The notes beneath the pieces were generated by a model. It was not told the DNA's origin. It made no database searches and saw nothing but the letters and a program-made list of their open reading frames with translations. The translations under genes were made by a program, and so were the position numbers. A stretch of 64,000 bases of DNA. Source: DATCJU01 sp036562635 (lineage in GTDB: Bacteria > Actinomycetota > Actinomycetes > Mycobacteriales > Pseudonocardiaceae). The stretch is taken from assembly GCA_036562635.1 (NCBI GenBank), contig DATCJU010000077.1, positions 1 through 64,000 of the forward strand. Direction: 5' to 3'. Shown here piece after piece: positions 51,269 to 60,573 of this stretch (its first letter is position 1; each line of letters begins with the position of its first letter).

Positions 51269-52125
51269 ACCCGGCCGATCTGCTCGACAAGCTCGTCGAC
51301 TTCGACACCACGGTCATGCTGCTGGGCTACGACTTCGTGCAGCACGCCCTGGTGGCCGCGGCGGTGCTCGGCCTGCTCTCCGGGGTGCTGGCCCCACTGG
51401 TGGTGGCCCGGAAGATGTCCTTCGCGGTGCACGGCACCGCGGAGCTGGCGTTCACCGGCGCCGCAGCCGCGTTGCTGCTCGGTTGGAGCGTGAGCACCGG
51501 AGCCCTGCTGGGGGCCGTGGTGGCGGCGCTGCTGCTGGGCCTGCTGGGCCGCCGGGACAGCGAGCACGACTCGGTGATCGGCGCGGTGCTGGCCTTCGGT
51601 CTGGGTGTCGGCGTGCTGCTGCTGTGGTTCTACCCCGGTCGGACGGCCAACAAGTTCAGCCTGCTCGTGGGTCAGATCGTCGGGGTGGACACCACCGATC
51701 TGGTCCTGCTGGGCGGGACCGCGGTGGCCGTGCTCGCCGTGCTCGCCGTGGTCCACCGGCCGCTGCTGTTCTCCAGCGTCGACGCCGACGTGGCGGTGGC
51801 CCGCGGGGTACCGGTGAGACTGCTCAACCTGCTGTTCGCGGTGCTGGTGGGTGTGGCGACCGCCCTCGGTGTGCAGACGGTCGGGGCGCTGCTGGTGCTG
51901 GCGCTGATGGTCACCCCGGGTGCCGCGGCGGCGCGGGTGACCGCGAATCCGATGCTGGCCACGGTGCTCGCCGTGCTGTTCGCCGAGGTGGCGGTGCTGG
52001 GCGGCATCGTCCTGTCGCTGGCCCCCGGTGCCCCGGTGAGCGCCTTCGTCACCGCGATCTCGTTCACCATCTACGTGGTCTGCCGGGTGATCGGCGCCCG
52101 GCGGCTGCGGCACCTGCGTGCCTGA
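51265..52125 (+). CDS. znuB: Zinc ABC transporter permease
   Basis: 286-residue ABC-3 family permease with eight or so membrane helices; conserved motifs include VARKMSFAVHGTAELAFTGAAAALL near the N-terminus and ALLVLALMVTPGAAAARV near the C-terminus. GTG 51265 overlaps the znuC stop. A 12-bp hairpin follows the gene. Confidence 0.94.
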   Translation: MNPADLLDKLVDFDTTVMLLGYDFVQHALVAAAVLGLLSGVLAPLVVARKMSFAVHGTAELAFTGAAAALLLGWSVSTGALLGAVVAALLLGLLGRRDSEHDSVIGAVLAFGLGVGVLLLWFYPGRTANKFSLLVGQIVGVDTTDLVLLGGTAVAVLAVLAVVHRPLLFSSVDADVAVARGVPVRLLNLLFAVLVGVATALGVQTVGALLVLALMVTPGAAAARVTANPMLATVLAVLFAEVAVLGGIVLSLAPGAPVSAFVTAISFTIYVVCRVIGARRLRHLRA

Positions 52126-52148
52126 ACCCACCCCGGGCCACGTTCCCG

Positions 52149-52186
52149 TCGAGGACGGCCGGGTCGGGCGACACGGCCGTCCTCGA
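52149..52186. terminator. Terminator hairpin after znuB
   Basis: TCGAGGACGGCC (52149-52160) pairs perfectly with GGCCGTCCTCGA (52175-52186); convergent genes on both sides. Confidence 0.7.
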
Positions 52187-52191
52187 GTCGG

Positions 52192-53547
52192 TCAGCGCAC
52201 CGGGTTGGCGGCGAGCAGTGCCTCGACCCGGTCCAGGAACGGTTCGGACAGGATGGGCAGGTCGCCACGGGCCAGCACCCGCTCGACCACCTCCAGCACC
52301 ACGACCTCCCGGTCCAGCAACGCGTTCGCCACCGCGTCCGGGTCGCTGTAGCCAGCGGCGTAGGACAGCACGGTGAGGTCGCTGAACACCGCCGACATGT
52401 AGCGGGAGGCCGTGATGGTGAACGAGTCGCCCAGCAGCAGCGTCCGGTCGGTGATCATCCCGTCGACCGGTTCGATCGTCATGTGCTGGAGCTGGCCGAA
52501 CTCGACGGGCACGTTCCGGGTGGTCTTCCGGGATCCGTCGGGGCTCACGTCGTACAGCGGCCCGGTGTCGTCGACCTGCCGTCCCTGCAGGGTGGGCAGG
52601 TCGGCGCGGAAGCTGTGGGTCCCGGCGTCCGAGATCTTCCAGCCGTCGGAGACACCGGGCTGCAGCTTCTCGGCGACACGCCGCACCATCACCAGCGCCC
52701 CGTCGTCCGTCCAGTGCGAGTCCAGCTTGTAGTAGATGGGCCGGCGCAGCCTGTCCGCGTGCCGCTTCAGATCCTCACGCAGGTCGATCGCCTTCGGCAG
52801 TTCGCCGACGAGCCGCCAGAAGTCCTCGGTCGCCCGCTCCGCGCAGTCCCGGCCGGCGAACCGGCTCGGCAGGTACTCCCGGACCATCGTGGTCTTGTCC
52901 GGGGGGATCACCAGCACGAACTTCCGTCCCGACTGCTCGACCGCGGCCCGGAAACGCTCCAGCCGTTCCAGGGTCTTCTCCAGGTCCCGGATCGGGTCGC
53001 ACTTGTTCCTGATGTCGTCACCGAAGTAGAGCCAACCGTCCTTGCCCTCGATGACGCTCCGGAACGCGCTGCTGTCGGTCTCGCCGTTGTCGCCCTGGTC
53101 GATCTGCGGGTCGGCGGGCGGGGGTGGCGCGACCGGGCCCGTGTCCGAGCGCTTCTGTCCGAACGGCGCCGGTTCACCGAACACGCCGCGGCTGATGGTG
53201 TCCGCGGCCCGCACCGCCTCGTCCCGGAACACCAGGTGGTCCGTCGCCCACTGGGACAGACCGCTGAAGAACTCCCATCCCTGCGTGATGCTGGGGAACT
53301 CGGCGAGACGGCGGTTCTCGAACTCGACGGCCCGGGCCCCGAAGATCCAGCCCAGGGTCGGGGTGAGGAAGAAGGCCACCGCACAGATCAGTGCCGGAAT
53401 CTGCCGGCGACCGTGGCGGGGACGGTGCAGAGGGTGCTCCCGGGGCAGCCATGCCTCGTGCACAGCCGGAAGGCTGGGCGCCGGGGGAAGCGTGGCGGAT
53501 CGTCCCTGAGATACCACGGTGGACACGTTATCCGGTGCCAGGTTCAC
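52192..53547 (-). CDS. AlgX/AlgJ-like SGNH O-acetyltransferase-type membrane protein
   Basis: 451 residues with one membrane helix at about 50-70 and an extracytoplasmic SGNH-hydrolase-like domain of the AlgJ/AlgX type. The catalytic set is visible: Asp-x-His in KLDSHWTDDG (about 274) and Ser in LLGDSFT (about 370), plus the characteristic GKDGWLYFGDD opening. Such proteins transfer acetyl groups to exported polysaccharides with an MBOAT partner; the MBOAT gene lies 7 kb away at 60574. A Pro-rich insert follows the APFGQK segment. GTG 53547 is the assumed start. Confidence 0.85.
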   Translation of the reverse strand: MNLAPDNVSTVVSQGRSATLPPAPSLPAVHEAWLPREHPLHRPRHGRRQIPALICAVAFFLTPTLGWIFGARAVEFENRRLAEFPSITQGWEFFSGLSQWATDHLVFRDEAVRAADTISRGVFGEPAPFGQKRSDTGPVAPPPPADPQIDQGDNGETDSSAFRSVIEGKDGWLYFGDDIRNKCDPIRDLEKTLERLERFRAAVEQSGRKFVLVIPPDKTTMVREYLPSRFAGRDCAERATEDFWRLVGELPKAIDLREDLKRHADRLRRPIYYKLDSHWTDDGALVMVRRVAEKLQPGVSDGWKISDAGTHSFRADLPTLQGRQVDDTGPLYDVSPDGSRKTTRNVPVEFGQLQHMTIEPVDGMITDRTLLLGDSFTITASRYMSAVFSDLTVLSYAAGYSDPDAVANALLDREVVVLEVVERVLARGDLPILSEPFLDRVEALLAANPVR

Positions 53548-53809
53548 CCAGGACGGGATCCGTCGAGCTCATCGGCCCCGCCCCTCGCCACCGACCGGCC
53601 GGTTCCGGTCCCGCGGAGCGGCCCGTTCCCTGGTCGTCGCGGTGACCGCCCTGCTCACCGGCCGGATGCCCGCGTCCGTCCCGCACCCGACGCCACGGTC
53701 GCCACCGGTCGGTGTGAGCAGGGAAACATCCGGCGGCGTAGGTGAGTACCGCGACACCGGAGCGGGGAACCCACGCCGGTAGGCTCCCCGCGGGACACCG
53801 GGAGGTCGG

Positions 53810-54478
53810 ATGCTGAACGCTCTGCTCAGACTGCTGCTGCGCGTGCTGGTGCGCCTGCTGTACCGGCCGGTGGTGGAGGGAGTGGAGAACATTCCGCGGA
53901 CCGGCCCGGTGATCATCGCCTCCAACCACCTGTCGTTCATCGACAGCGTGGTGATCCCGCTGATGATGCCCCGCCCGGTGGCCTTCCTGGCCAAGGCCGA
54001 GTACTTCCAGGGCCGTGGACTGAAGGGCCGGCTGATGCGCTGGTTCTTCACCGCCCAGGGCGCGATCCCGGTGCAGCGGGGCAACGGCCGGGCGGCCCGG
54101 GAGTCGCTGGACACGGCGATCGAGGTGCTGTCGTCCGGCGGGGCGTTCGGCATCTACCCGGAGGGCACGCGCTCCCGGGACGGGCGGCTGCACCGCGGGC
54201 ACGTGGGCGTCGCCCGGCTCACCCTGGCCACGGGCGCCCCGGTGGTCCCGGTCGGCCTGATCGGCACCGACGAGCTGCAGCCGGTGGGTTCCCGCCTGCC
54301 GCGGATCCGCCCGTTCACGGTGCGGTTCGGTACGCCACTGGACTTCTCCCGCTACCAGGGCATGGACGGTCACCTGCCGATCCTGCGCTCGGTGACCGAC
54401 GAGATCATGTACGCCATCTGCGAGTTGTCCGGTCAGGAGTACGTGGACAGCTACCAGAAGCCCCCGGCCGCCGCCTGA
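53810..54478 (+). CDS. 1-acyl-sn-glycerol-3-phosphate acyltransferase family protein
   Basis: 222-residue PlsC-type acyltransferase: N-terminal hydrophobic helix, catalytic NHLSFID (H-x4-D), substrate motif IYPEGTRSRDG and VVPVGLIGTDEL. It acylates lysophosphatidate or a related lipid at the inner membrane leaflet. ATG 53810 has GGAGG 4 bases upstream and a TAGGCT at 53780-53785 as probable -10. The surroundings are envelope genes. Confidence 0.92.
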   Translation: MLNALLRLLLRVLVRLLYRPVVEGVENIPRTGPVIIASNHLSFIDSVVIPLMMPRPVAFLAKAEYFQGRGLKGRLMRWFFTAQGAIPVQRGNGRAARESLDTAIEVLSSGGAFGIYPEGTRSRDGRLHRGHVGVARLTLATGAPVVPVGLIGTDELQPVGSRLPRIRPFTVRFGTPLDFSRYQGMDGHLPILRSVTDEIMYAICELSGQEYVDSYQKPPAAA

Positions 54479-54502
54479 GCCCCGGGGACCCGACCCCCAC
54501 GT

Positions 54503-54531
54503 CCGCGCCGGTTCCGTGTGCCCCGGCGCGG
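54503..54531. terminator. Hairpin after the PlsC-like gene
   Basis: Perfect 9-bp arms CCGCGCCGG / CCGGCGCGG with an 11-base loop. Confidence 0.55.
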
Positions 54532-54742
54532 TGTGGCATGTCGTCGTCCGTGCTGTCCGCCGGCGTCCGGCCACGGCGTACACGAGCACGGAACCGGCCG
54601 GCCAGGTGGATCGGACAACTGCACACTGCGGTGGTCAGGGCGCGTCCGCGGCGGTGACGGCTCGCGCTGTGCCCGTCGGTACCACCGGGCCCCCGATCTC
54701 GTGGCCGGCAGTCGCAGGCCGGTTTCGAGAAGGAAGGTCAGC

Positions 54743-55760
54743 GTGCTGGAAGGGCTCGGTCTGGATCGGACGAGCGAGATCGTGTACCGCGTGATACTCC
54801 GCAACCGTGACTGGGGCGCGGAGCAGATAGCAGCCCACCTGGATCTCACCTCGATCGAGGCGCGGGCCGCGCTGACCCGGCTGCTCGACCTGGGTCTGCT
54901 GCGGACGTCGGTCGAGGGCACCGACCGGATGCAGCCGGTCAGCCCCGCGATCGGTTTCCCACCCCTCCTGGCGAGGGCCGAGGCCGAGCTGCTACGGCGG
55001 CAACAGGCCCTGGAGCTGAGCCGGGTGGCCGTGGCGGAGCTGCTGGCCGAGTTCGACGACACCGACTCCCCCGCCTCGTCCGACGAGGTCGAGCGACTGG
55101 AGGGTGTGGAAGCCGCCTGGGCGTGTCTGGAGAACGTCGCCCGGAAGGCACAGACGTCCGTCCACTGTCTGGCCGCCTCGCACCGGGCACCCGGGTTGGC
55201 CACCCAGAGCGGGTACGACCCGCCCATCCAGCTCACCGTGCTCGTGGCCGCGCGCGGTGTCCGGGTCCGGCTGGTCATGCTGCACGCCATCCGCAACGAA
55301 CCCGCCCTGTACCAGGGGGCGCAGCGGTTGGCCCGGGAGGGGTGTCGAACTCCGCACCACGCCGGCGATCCCGGTGTGGCTCTTCCTGGTCGACGGCGAG
55401 TACGCGGTCGTCGCACTCGACCCGACGAGGAACCAGGCCGGAGTGCTGCGGATCCGCACCCCGGGGGTGCTCTCCGCCCTGACCGACCTGTTCGACCGGC
55501 ACTGGCGGGAGGCGGTCCCGCTGGAACGGGCACGACAGCAGACTCTGCGGGACCAGCGGAACGAGCAGGAACAGCGCCTGCTGCGGCTGCTCGCCTCCGG
55601 CCGGAAGGACGAGTCCATCGCCCGCCAGTTCGGTGTCTCCACCCGGACCGTGCGCCGGATGATCGCCGAGCTGTCCCAGAAGCTGGGGGCGGCCAGCCGT
55701 TTCGAGTTGGCGGTCCGGGCCATCGAGCTGGGCCTGCTCGACCAACCGGTGAGACGATGA
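54743..55760 (+). pseudogene. Frameshifted TrmB/LuxR-type helix-turn-helix regulator
   Basis: Two frames together encode one regulator: an N-terminal TrmB-like winged helix (LGLDRTSEIVYRVILRNRDWGAEQIAAHLDL) and middle domain run in one frame from GTG 54743 to about 55342, and the continuation (VELRTTPAIPVWLFLVDGEYAV) plus a C-terminal LuxR helix-turn-helix (DESIARQFGVSTRTVRRMIAELSQKLGA) is in the next frame to 55760. One extra base near 55340-55343 separates them. Without correction the first frame reads on to 55837 with a meaningless tail and no LuxR domain. It could be a sequencing error, a real loss, or +1 recoding. The full-length version would be 338 residues. Confidence 0.8.
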
Positions 55761-55775
55761 CGCCGAGCCGACGGT

Positions 55776-55810
55776 GGCCTCCGGGCGCGGTGGCACCACG
55801 CCCGGAGGCC
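55776..55810. terminator. Hairpin between convergent genes
   Basis: GGCCTCCGGGCG (55776-55787) pairs perfectly with CGCCCGGAGGCC (55799-55810). Confidence 0.7.
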
Positions 55811-55817
55811 GTCGCGG

Positions 55818-58800
55818 TCAGTTCTCGGGCCGGATGACGCGCTCCACCGCCCTGGCGTACGCCGAGGTACCGGTGACGGTGGGGTGGAAACTCTCCTGGG
55901 ACACCAGGGTGTCCGGGAGGCTGGGCTCACCGGGGGACTGCGGTCCCAACACGACGTCGGTGATCCACGGCTCCGGGTCGCACACCGCGTGGCCGGCGAA
56001 CTCCGGTCGCGGATCCACGAAATCCACGGTGGCACCGGTCTCGTTGCCCACCTCCGCCGCGACCGCCTTCATCTCTCCGGCCAGGACCCCGGCGAAATCG
56101 TTGAGCATCTCCGTCTCCTGCCGGGTCAGGGTCAACAGACAGAAGTCCGAGTCCGACAGCAGGGCCGGGTACCCGACGAGCACGATGCGCGCGTTCGGTG
56201 CCCTCTGGTGGATGGCGACGAGGGTCTGCTTGATCGAGGGGCGCACCTTCTCCCGCATGAGCTTCGGCTCGTACGTGACGAGCGGCTCGGGGTCGCCGTC
56301 GAGGACGAACCCCGACGAGTCGCACCAGTCGACGTTCATGCACGCCGTCATGACGTCCCCGAAGCGGGAGTCGTTACCGCCGATCGACAGCATCACCAGG
56401 GTGGTGTTCTCGTCGAGGAAACCCGAGTCGATCTGCGGGACCTCGCCCCACTGTCCGGCGTGGAAGACCCCCAGGTTGACCCACTCGTTCCGCAACCGGC
56501 GCTGCGGGATCACCCGCTTCTTGGTGGCGCTGCCGGTGTGGATGACGTACGTCGCCTGCTGGGTGTGTGCCCCGTGCGAGGGGATGTGCACCAGGACCCG
56601 GTACCAGCCGTTCCCGGGCAGGTCGGGTCGCCACGTGCCGGTGACGTGCATCTTGGCGAGGTCCGACGTGTCCTTCCGGGTGTGGGCCACCCAGAAGTGC
56701 CCGTTGAACCCGCTGCCGATCTGGTGGAAGTCGACCTTCGAGGGGTAGTGGCCACTCGCGTCGGCGGCGAAGGACAGCTCGAACCTGCCCGTGGTCGCGG
56801 GCCGGTTCTCGCAGCCGGGGCGCACCGAGGGCACGGAGTCGGGCACGTCGTCGACGATCACCGCGTTGCTGGGCAGGCCGTTCCGGGTGCAGACCGGCGG
56901 GTAGCTGGTGCCGTCGGGCTGCGCCGGGTATCCCGGGTCGAAGCGGAGCAGCTCGTTACCGCAGGAGTAGTTGCAGTCGGGCTTCCACGTCGCAGGCTCG
57001 TGGTACCAGCACCGCAGGTCGTACAGTCCCTGTGCGTTCTTGTGCGCGCACGGGCCGGCCGGCTCGCCCACCACGTCCGGGTCGTCCGGCACGAACTCCC
57101 GGCCCGGGATGCAGTCGTTGGACGGGTCGCAGAACATGGCCAGCGGGGGCTTGACCGTGATCCGGTGCTGCACCGTGTTCCACCAGGCGGCGCGGAAGCC
57201 GGCGACCGGGGTACCGGGTGCCTCCAGGGCCTCCAACGGGTGCCCGGCCCAGCCGAGGACCTTCTCCGGGTAGGGCCACTTCTGCGGTGTCCTCGCGTCG
57301 TCGTAGGTGTACTCGAGGAACGGCTTCCGGTCGGCCGGGTACCGCGGGTTGATGGGGTTGTTGAACCAGCCCATCCCCCACGGCGAGCCGTCCCCCTGGT
57401 CGGGGTGGAACCCGGAGTTGTACGCCCAGACCGCGAAGAACCAGTTCTCGATCTTCGACGGATCACCGTTGTTGATGATCAGCCCGGCCCGACGGGTCTG
57501 GTTCCACTTCTCCTGCAGGATCCGTAGTCCGGCCGCGATGTTGGCCGCATAGTCCAGGGCGACCGCCCGCTGCTTCTCCGGCTCGAGGGCCGTCTCTCCG
57601 GGCCGTGTGGCCCCGGCACGCCGCATGCCGTCGGTCACCTGGGACACGCCGTAGCCGCAGTCGGCCTTGTCCCAGTGGATGTCCCAGTCGTCCTCGGACG
57701 TGCTGTTGGTCACCGGCCGGCCGTAGTAGTTCCCGATCAGTGGGTTGCCCGTCACACCGGGAAGCGCCATCCGCGACGCCTGCCACAGGTTGGACTCCTG
57801 TGCCAGGATGCCCAGCATGATCTGCGCCGGCACCCGGCCGCCGCCCTCCAGCGGAATGGGCGGGAACCAGCCCTGCGGGCTGTAGGCGGGCAGGCCGGAC
57901 TGTTTCCAGTTCGCCTCACGGGTGAAGGTCAGCGAACCGGTGACCGCCTGGTCGGCCGCCCACTCCACCTGCCGCGGGGTCGGCTGGTAGACCTGGCTCC
58001 GCGGGTCGTTGCGCGGCACCGAGCAGGTCCGTTCCTCCTCGACCGGGTCGGTGGGCGACCCCGTGGCACTCGCCTGAACCCCGGGCTCTCCCGACACGGC
58101 GAGCTTGGGGTGTGGTGCGGAGCCGGCGGTCGCCTCGATCCCACCGAGGACGGGGTGCACGGTGAAGTCCACCCGCTTCCCGGTGGCCGGTACCGTGGCG
58201 GCGATCCTCACGGGGACAGTCGCGATGGGCAACCCGACGTCGGGTGCCCTCTTGTTCCAGTCCACCTCGGTCAGCACCAGTTGTCCGTGGGAGGACGGCA
58301 CCGCGGAGCGGGGCACGTCGAGCACGGTCACGCCGGCGGGGAGTTCGCCTTCCTGCCGACCCGAGCCGACCAGGAAGACCCGGCCGCCCGCACCCGAGGT
58401 CACCCCGAGCTCGCCGAGCCGACCGGTCACCAGCGTGGCGGGGGTGCTTCCGGGACGGTTGGCCACCCGGCGCACCCGGACCTGGTCCCCGGCCCGGTCC
58501 ATGAAGACGGCACCGCCGTCGGCGTCGGCCTGGATGTGGAAGGGCACACCCGTCGACGCCGCCAGAGGCGTGACCCGGCCCTCGTCGTTCACCTGCACCA
58601 CCTGGTGTCCCCGGGCGGCGACGATGCCGTTCGCGGTGGGCACGGCGGAGGTCACCTCACCGGCGACGGTCATCATCCGGTCGACCCGAGGGTTGGCGGC
58701 GTCGATCTGGGTAAGCCGGGTCTCGGCCCGCTCGGTGCTGAGCTGGGTGACGACCGCGGTCTCCCCGGGACCGCACCCGGGGCTGAAGTAGGCCAGTGAG

Positions 58801-59324
58801 GACTGCACGGGCAGCTTGGTCACCGCACCCGTGGTCAGGTCCACGACGGCGGTGAATCCGCCGCGGTCGAACAGCTCCTCCCGGTTGGTGAACGTCCGTG
58901 GCCCGTACACGACCACGAGCCGCCGGCCCGATCCGGTCAGGCAGGCGTTGCCCACCCACTGGTCCGCGTCGAACCCGGGCTCGGTCAGGGTGGCCACGGT
59001 CTGCCAGGTGTAGCCCGACCTGGCGGTGGCGGCCAGGACGTGGAAGCCGGTGGTGTCACCGGTGGTCGTCCACGCCACGTCCTCGGACGTGGCCCAGCCC
59101 GACGGCAGGATCTCGTCCCGCCGCGCCGGTTCGACCGTGTCCCTGCCGGGCGCGGGGTCCTGGGCGGAGGCTCCCCGTTCCACGGCGGGGTCGGTCCTGC
59201 GCGGCTGGTCCTGGCCGTACGCCACCGGCGCCACCGGTCCGAGCACCGCGGGGACCATGGCCGCGGCGAGCGGTAGGGCCCACCATCGCCGCCGCGGTGA
59301 ACGCACTGCTCTTCTGTCAGACAT
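55818..59324 (-). CDS. Large secreted multidomain protein: propeller, lysozyme-like, golvesin-type and truncated SGNH domains
   Basis: 1168 residues. Basic signal peptide about 1-38; a region with repeated beta-strands, propeller-like, about 65-400; a transglycosylase/lysozyme-like domain about 485-650 with ILAQESNLWQ (candidate Glu) and CGYGVSQVTDGM; a Cys-rich linker; a golvesin/Xly-type beta-sandwich about 850-950 (VDFHQIGSGFNGHFWVAHT); and the C-terminal part of an SGNH esterase from about 960, with SIGGNDSRF near 980 and SFHPTVTG at the end. The GDS nucleophile block is absent, and the golvesin sequence runs directly into the middle of the SGNH fold. It resembles large NocE-like actinobacterial proteins of unknown role. 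ATG 59324 has GCAAGGA immediately before it. Confidence 0.8.
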   Translation of the reverse strand: MSDRRAVRSPRRRWWALPLAAAMVPAVLGPVAPVAYGQDQPRRTDPAVERGASAQDPAPGRDTVEPARRDEILPSGWATSEDVAWTTTGDTTGFHVLAATARSGYTWQTVATLTEPGFDADQWVGNACLTGSGRRLVVVYGPRTFTNREELFDRGGFTAVVDLTTGAVTKLPVQSSLAYFSPGCGPGETAVVTQLSTERAETRLTQIDAANPRVDRMMTVAGEVTSAVPTANGIVAARGHQVVQVNDEGRVTPLAASTGVPFHIQADADGGAVFMDRAGDQVRVRRVANRPGSTPATLVTGRLGELGVTSGAGGRVFLVGSGRQEGELPAGVTVLDVPRSAVPSSHGQLVLTEVDWNKRAPDVGLPIATVPVRIAATVPATGKRVDFTVHPVLGGIEATAGSAPHPKLAVSGEPGVQASATGSPTDPVEEERTCSVPRNDPRSQVYQPTPRQVEWAADQAVTGSLTFTREANWKQSGLPAYSPQGWFPPIPLEGGGRVPAQIMLGILAQESNLWQASRMALPGVTGNPLIGNYYGRPVTNSTSEDDWDIHWDKADCGYGVSQVTDGMRRAGATRPGETALEPEKQRAVALDYAANIAAGLRILQEKWNQTRRAGLIINNGDPSKIENWFFAVWAYNSGFHPDQGDGSPWGMGWFNNPINPRYPADRKPFLEYTYDDARTPQKWPYPEKVLGWAGHPLEALEAPGTPVAGFRAAWWNTVQHRITVKPPLAMFCDPSNDCIPGREFVPDDPDVVGEPAGPCAHKNAQGLYDLRCWYHEPATWKPDCNYSCGNELLRFDPGYPAQPDGTSYPPVCTRNGLPSNAVIVDDVPDSVPSVRPGCENRPATTGRFELSFAADASGHYPSKVDFHQIGSGFNGHFWVAHTRKDTSDLAKMHVTGTWRPDLPGNGWYRVLVHIPSHGAHTQQATYVIHTGSATKKRVIPQRRLRNEWVNLGVFHAGQWGEVPQIDSGFLDENTTLVMLSIGGNDSRFGDVMTACMNVDWCDSSGFVLDGDPEPLVTYEPKLMREKVRPSIKQTLVAIHQRAPNARIVLVGYPALLSDSDFCLLTLTRQETEMLNDFAGVLAGEMKAVAAEVGNETGATVDFVDPRPEFAGHAVCDPEPWITDVVLGPQSPGEPSLPDTLVSQESFHPTVTGTSAYARAVERVIRPEN

Positions 59325-59358
59325 TCCTTGCTCGATTCGCCTTTCCTGGGCAGAGAAA

Positions 59359-59390
59359 GGGCGCCGGTACGGATGTCCATACCGGCGCCC
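59359..59390 (-). terminator. Hairpin after the DUF2690 gene
   Basis: Perfect 11-bp arms GGGCGCCGGTA / TACCGGCGCCC with a 10-base loop, between the DUF2690 gene and the large secreted-protein gene on the same strand. Confidence 0.65.
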
Positions 59391-59446
59391 GCAGGACCGC
59401 ATGTCACCGGTTGTGCGGGTGACGTGCCGCAGAGGTACAGCGGCGG

Positions 59447-59896
59447 TCAGTACCACGCGGTGCAGTGCCAGGTGCCGAAGTAGTCCTCCACGCAGGCGCG
59501 GGCCGGCAGGTCGGTGCCGACCATGAGCGTGTAGGGCTGGGACTTGGGCGAGCCGTTCGCCAGGTAGGTGACGTACGTGCCGTCGCTCTTCCGTCCCTGG
59601 ACGCGGATGCGCCAGTTGATGTCCACGGGGCTCTCGAAGCGGGCCCAGTAGGCCTGGCAGGCCGGCGAGTAGCGGAGCTCGACCATCGGCCCACCCGTGC
59701 CGGGCACCTTGGTGGCGACGGTGTAGGCGTCGTTGCCGCAACCGAGGGTGTTGGGGTTCTTCCCGGTGCACGACGAGCCCACACACCCGGCGAGCGTCGT
59801 GACCGGCTCGGCCGAGGCGACCGCGGGAGCACCGGCGACCAGTCCGGCGAGCAGTGCAGCCCCCGCCAGGAGACGGGACATCTTCGGGCGAGACAC
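59447..59896 (-). CDS. DUF2690 secreted protein
   Basis: 149 residues. Signal peptide about 1-29 (LLAGAALLAGLVAGAPAVASA), then a small beta-rich domain of the DUF2690 type with six cysteines, including C-V-G-S-S-C-T-G-K-N-P near the start, LRYSPACQAYWARF in the middle and a C-terminal HCTAWY. Function unknown; it occurs singly or fused to other domains in Actinobacteria. GTG 59896 has GGAGG at 5 bases, which is better than ATGs at 59923 or 59917. Its 5' leader holds an AT-rich nested hairpin. Confidence 0.82.
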   Translation of the reverse strand: MSRPKMSRLLAGAALLAGLVAGAPAVASAEPVTTLAGCVGSSCTGKNPNTLGCGNDAYTVATKVPGTGGPMVELRYSPACQAYWARFESPVDINWRIRVQGRKSDGTYVTYLANGSPKSQPYTLMVGTDLPARACVEDYFGTWHCTAWY

Positions 59897-59929
59897 GAAA
59901 TCCTCCGAAAGAAACATCGACAAACTTAG

Positions 59930-59961
59930 TCAGTTGCGAATCTTTTCAAGATCACAACTGA
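59930..59961. promoter_or_regulatory. AT-rich nested inverted repeat upstream of the DUF2690 gene
   Basis: TCAGTTG (59930-59936) pairs with CAACTGA (59955-59961), and inside it ATCTT (59940-59944) pairs with AAGAT (59948-59952) around TTC. In a 70 percent or higher GC setting this is conspicuous. It lies 34 bases upstream of the start codon, so it may be an operator or a leader RNA stem. The whole 59897-60200 gap otherwise holds only the divergent promoters. Confidence 0.5.
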
Positions 59962-60200
59962 TCCGTGCCGAAGATAGCCCCCCAGTGGGCCTCGCACGAG
60001 GCACCGAGCTGTCCGCTTGGTGCCATGACCGGTAGCGGACACAACCGGCACCCCTCCCCCGGTGCCGAGCGCCATCGGTCGACCCCGGGTCGCCGCACAC
60101 CCCGTTCGGATGCTTTCCGCAGGTGACACCACCGACCCGGGGCGTGGCGGGGCTGCGCCGTCCGCCCACCTCGCGTTCCCTGGAGCCGGAGGTGGTGCCC

Positions 60201-60524
60201 ATGCTCCCGTCCCGCCCGGTGCGCCTCGCCGTCCTCGCCGCACTCCTGCTCACCCTCGCCGCCTGTGCCGCCGGACCGAACGAGGCGACGGGGGCGGGAG
60301 CCCCGGACAGCGCGGGGTTCTGGCTCGGCCTGTGGCAGGGGCTGATCAGCCCGATCACGTTCCTGGTCTCGTTGTTCAACGAGAACGTGAACATCTACGA
60401 GGTGCGCAACAACGGGAACTGGTACAACTTCGGCTTCATGCTCGGCGTGGCCCTCGCGTTCTCGGGGCCCGCCGGTTCCCGGAACGCGGTCCGGTCCCGC
60501 CGCACGTCCCGCACCGACGACTGA
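60201..60524 (+). CDS. Small conserved lipoprotein
   Basis: 107 residues with a lipoprotein signal and lipobox LTLAAC (Cys22), then GFWLGLWQGLISPITFLVSLFNENVNIYEVRNNGNWYNFGFMLGVALAFSG, containing a membrane-associated segment and a final hydrophobic stretch. This WxGLWxGxIxP...NVxIYEVxNNGxWYNFGF pattern belongs to a conserved uncharacterised family of small bacterial proteins. ATG 60201 has GGAGG at 8 bases. It is convergent with the MBOAT gene. Confidence 0.75.
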   Translation: MLPSRPVRLAVLAALLLTLAACAAGPNEATGAGAPDSAGFWLGLWQGLISPITFLVSLFNENVNIYEVRNNGNWYNFGFMLGVALAFSGPAGSRNAVRSRRTSRTDD

Positions 60525-60573
60525 GCCGTCCCGTCCGGCAGCCGTGTCGCGCCCCGGACCGGGGTCGCCCGAC

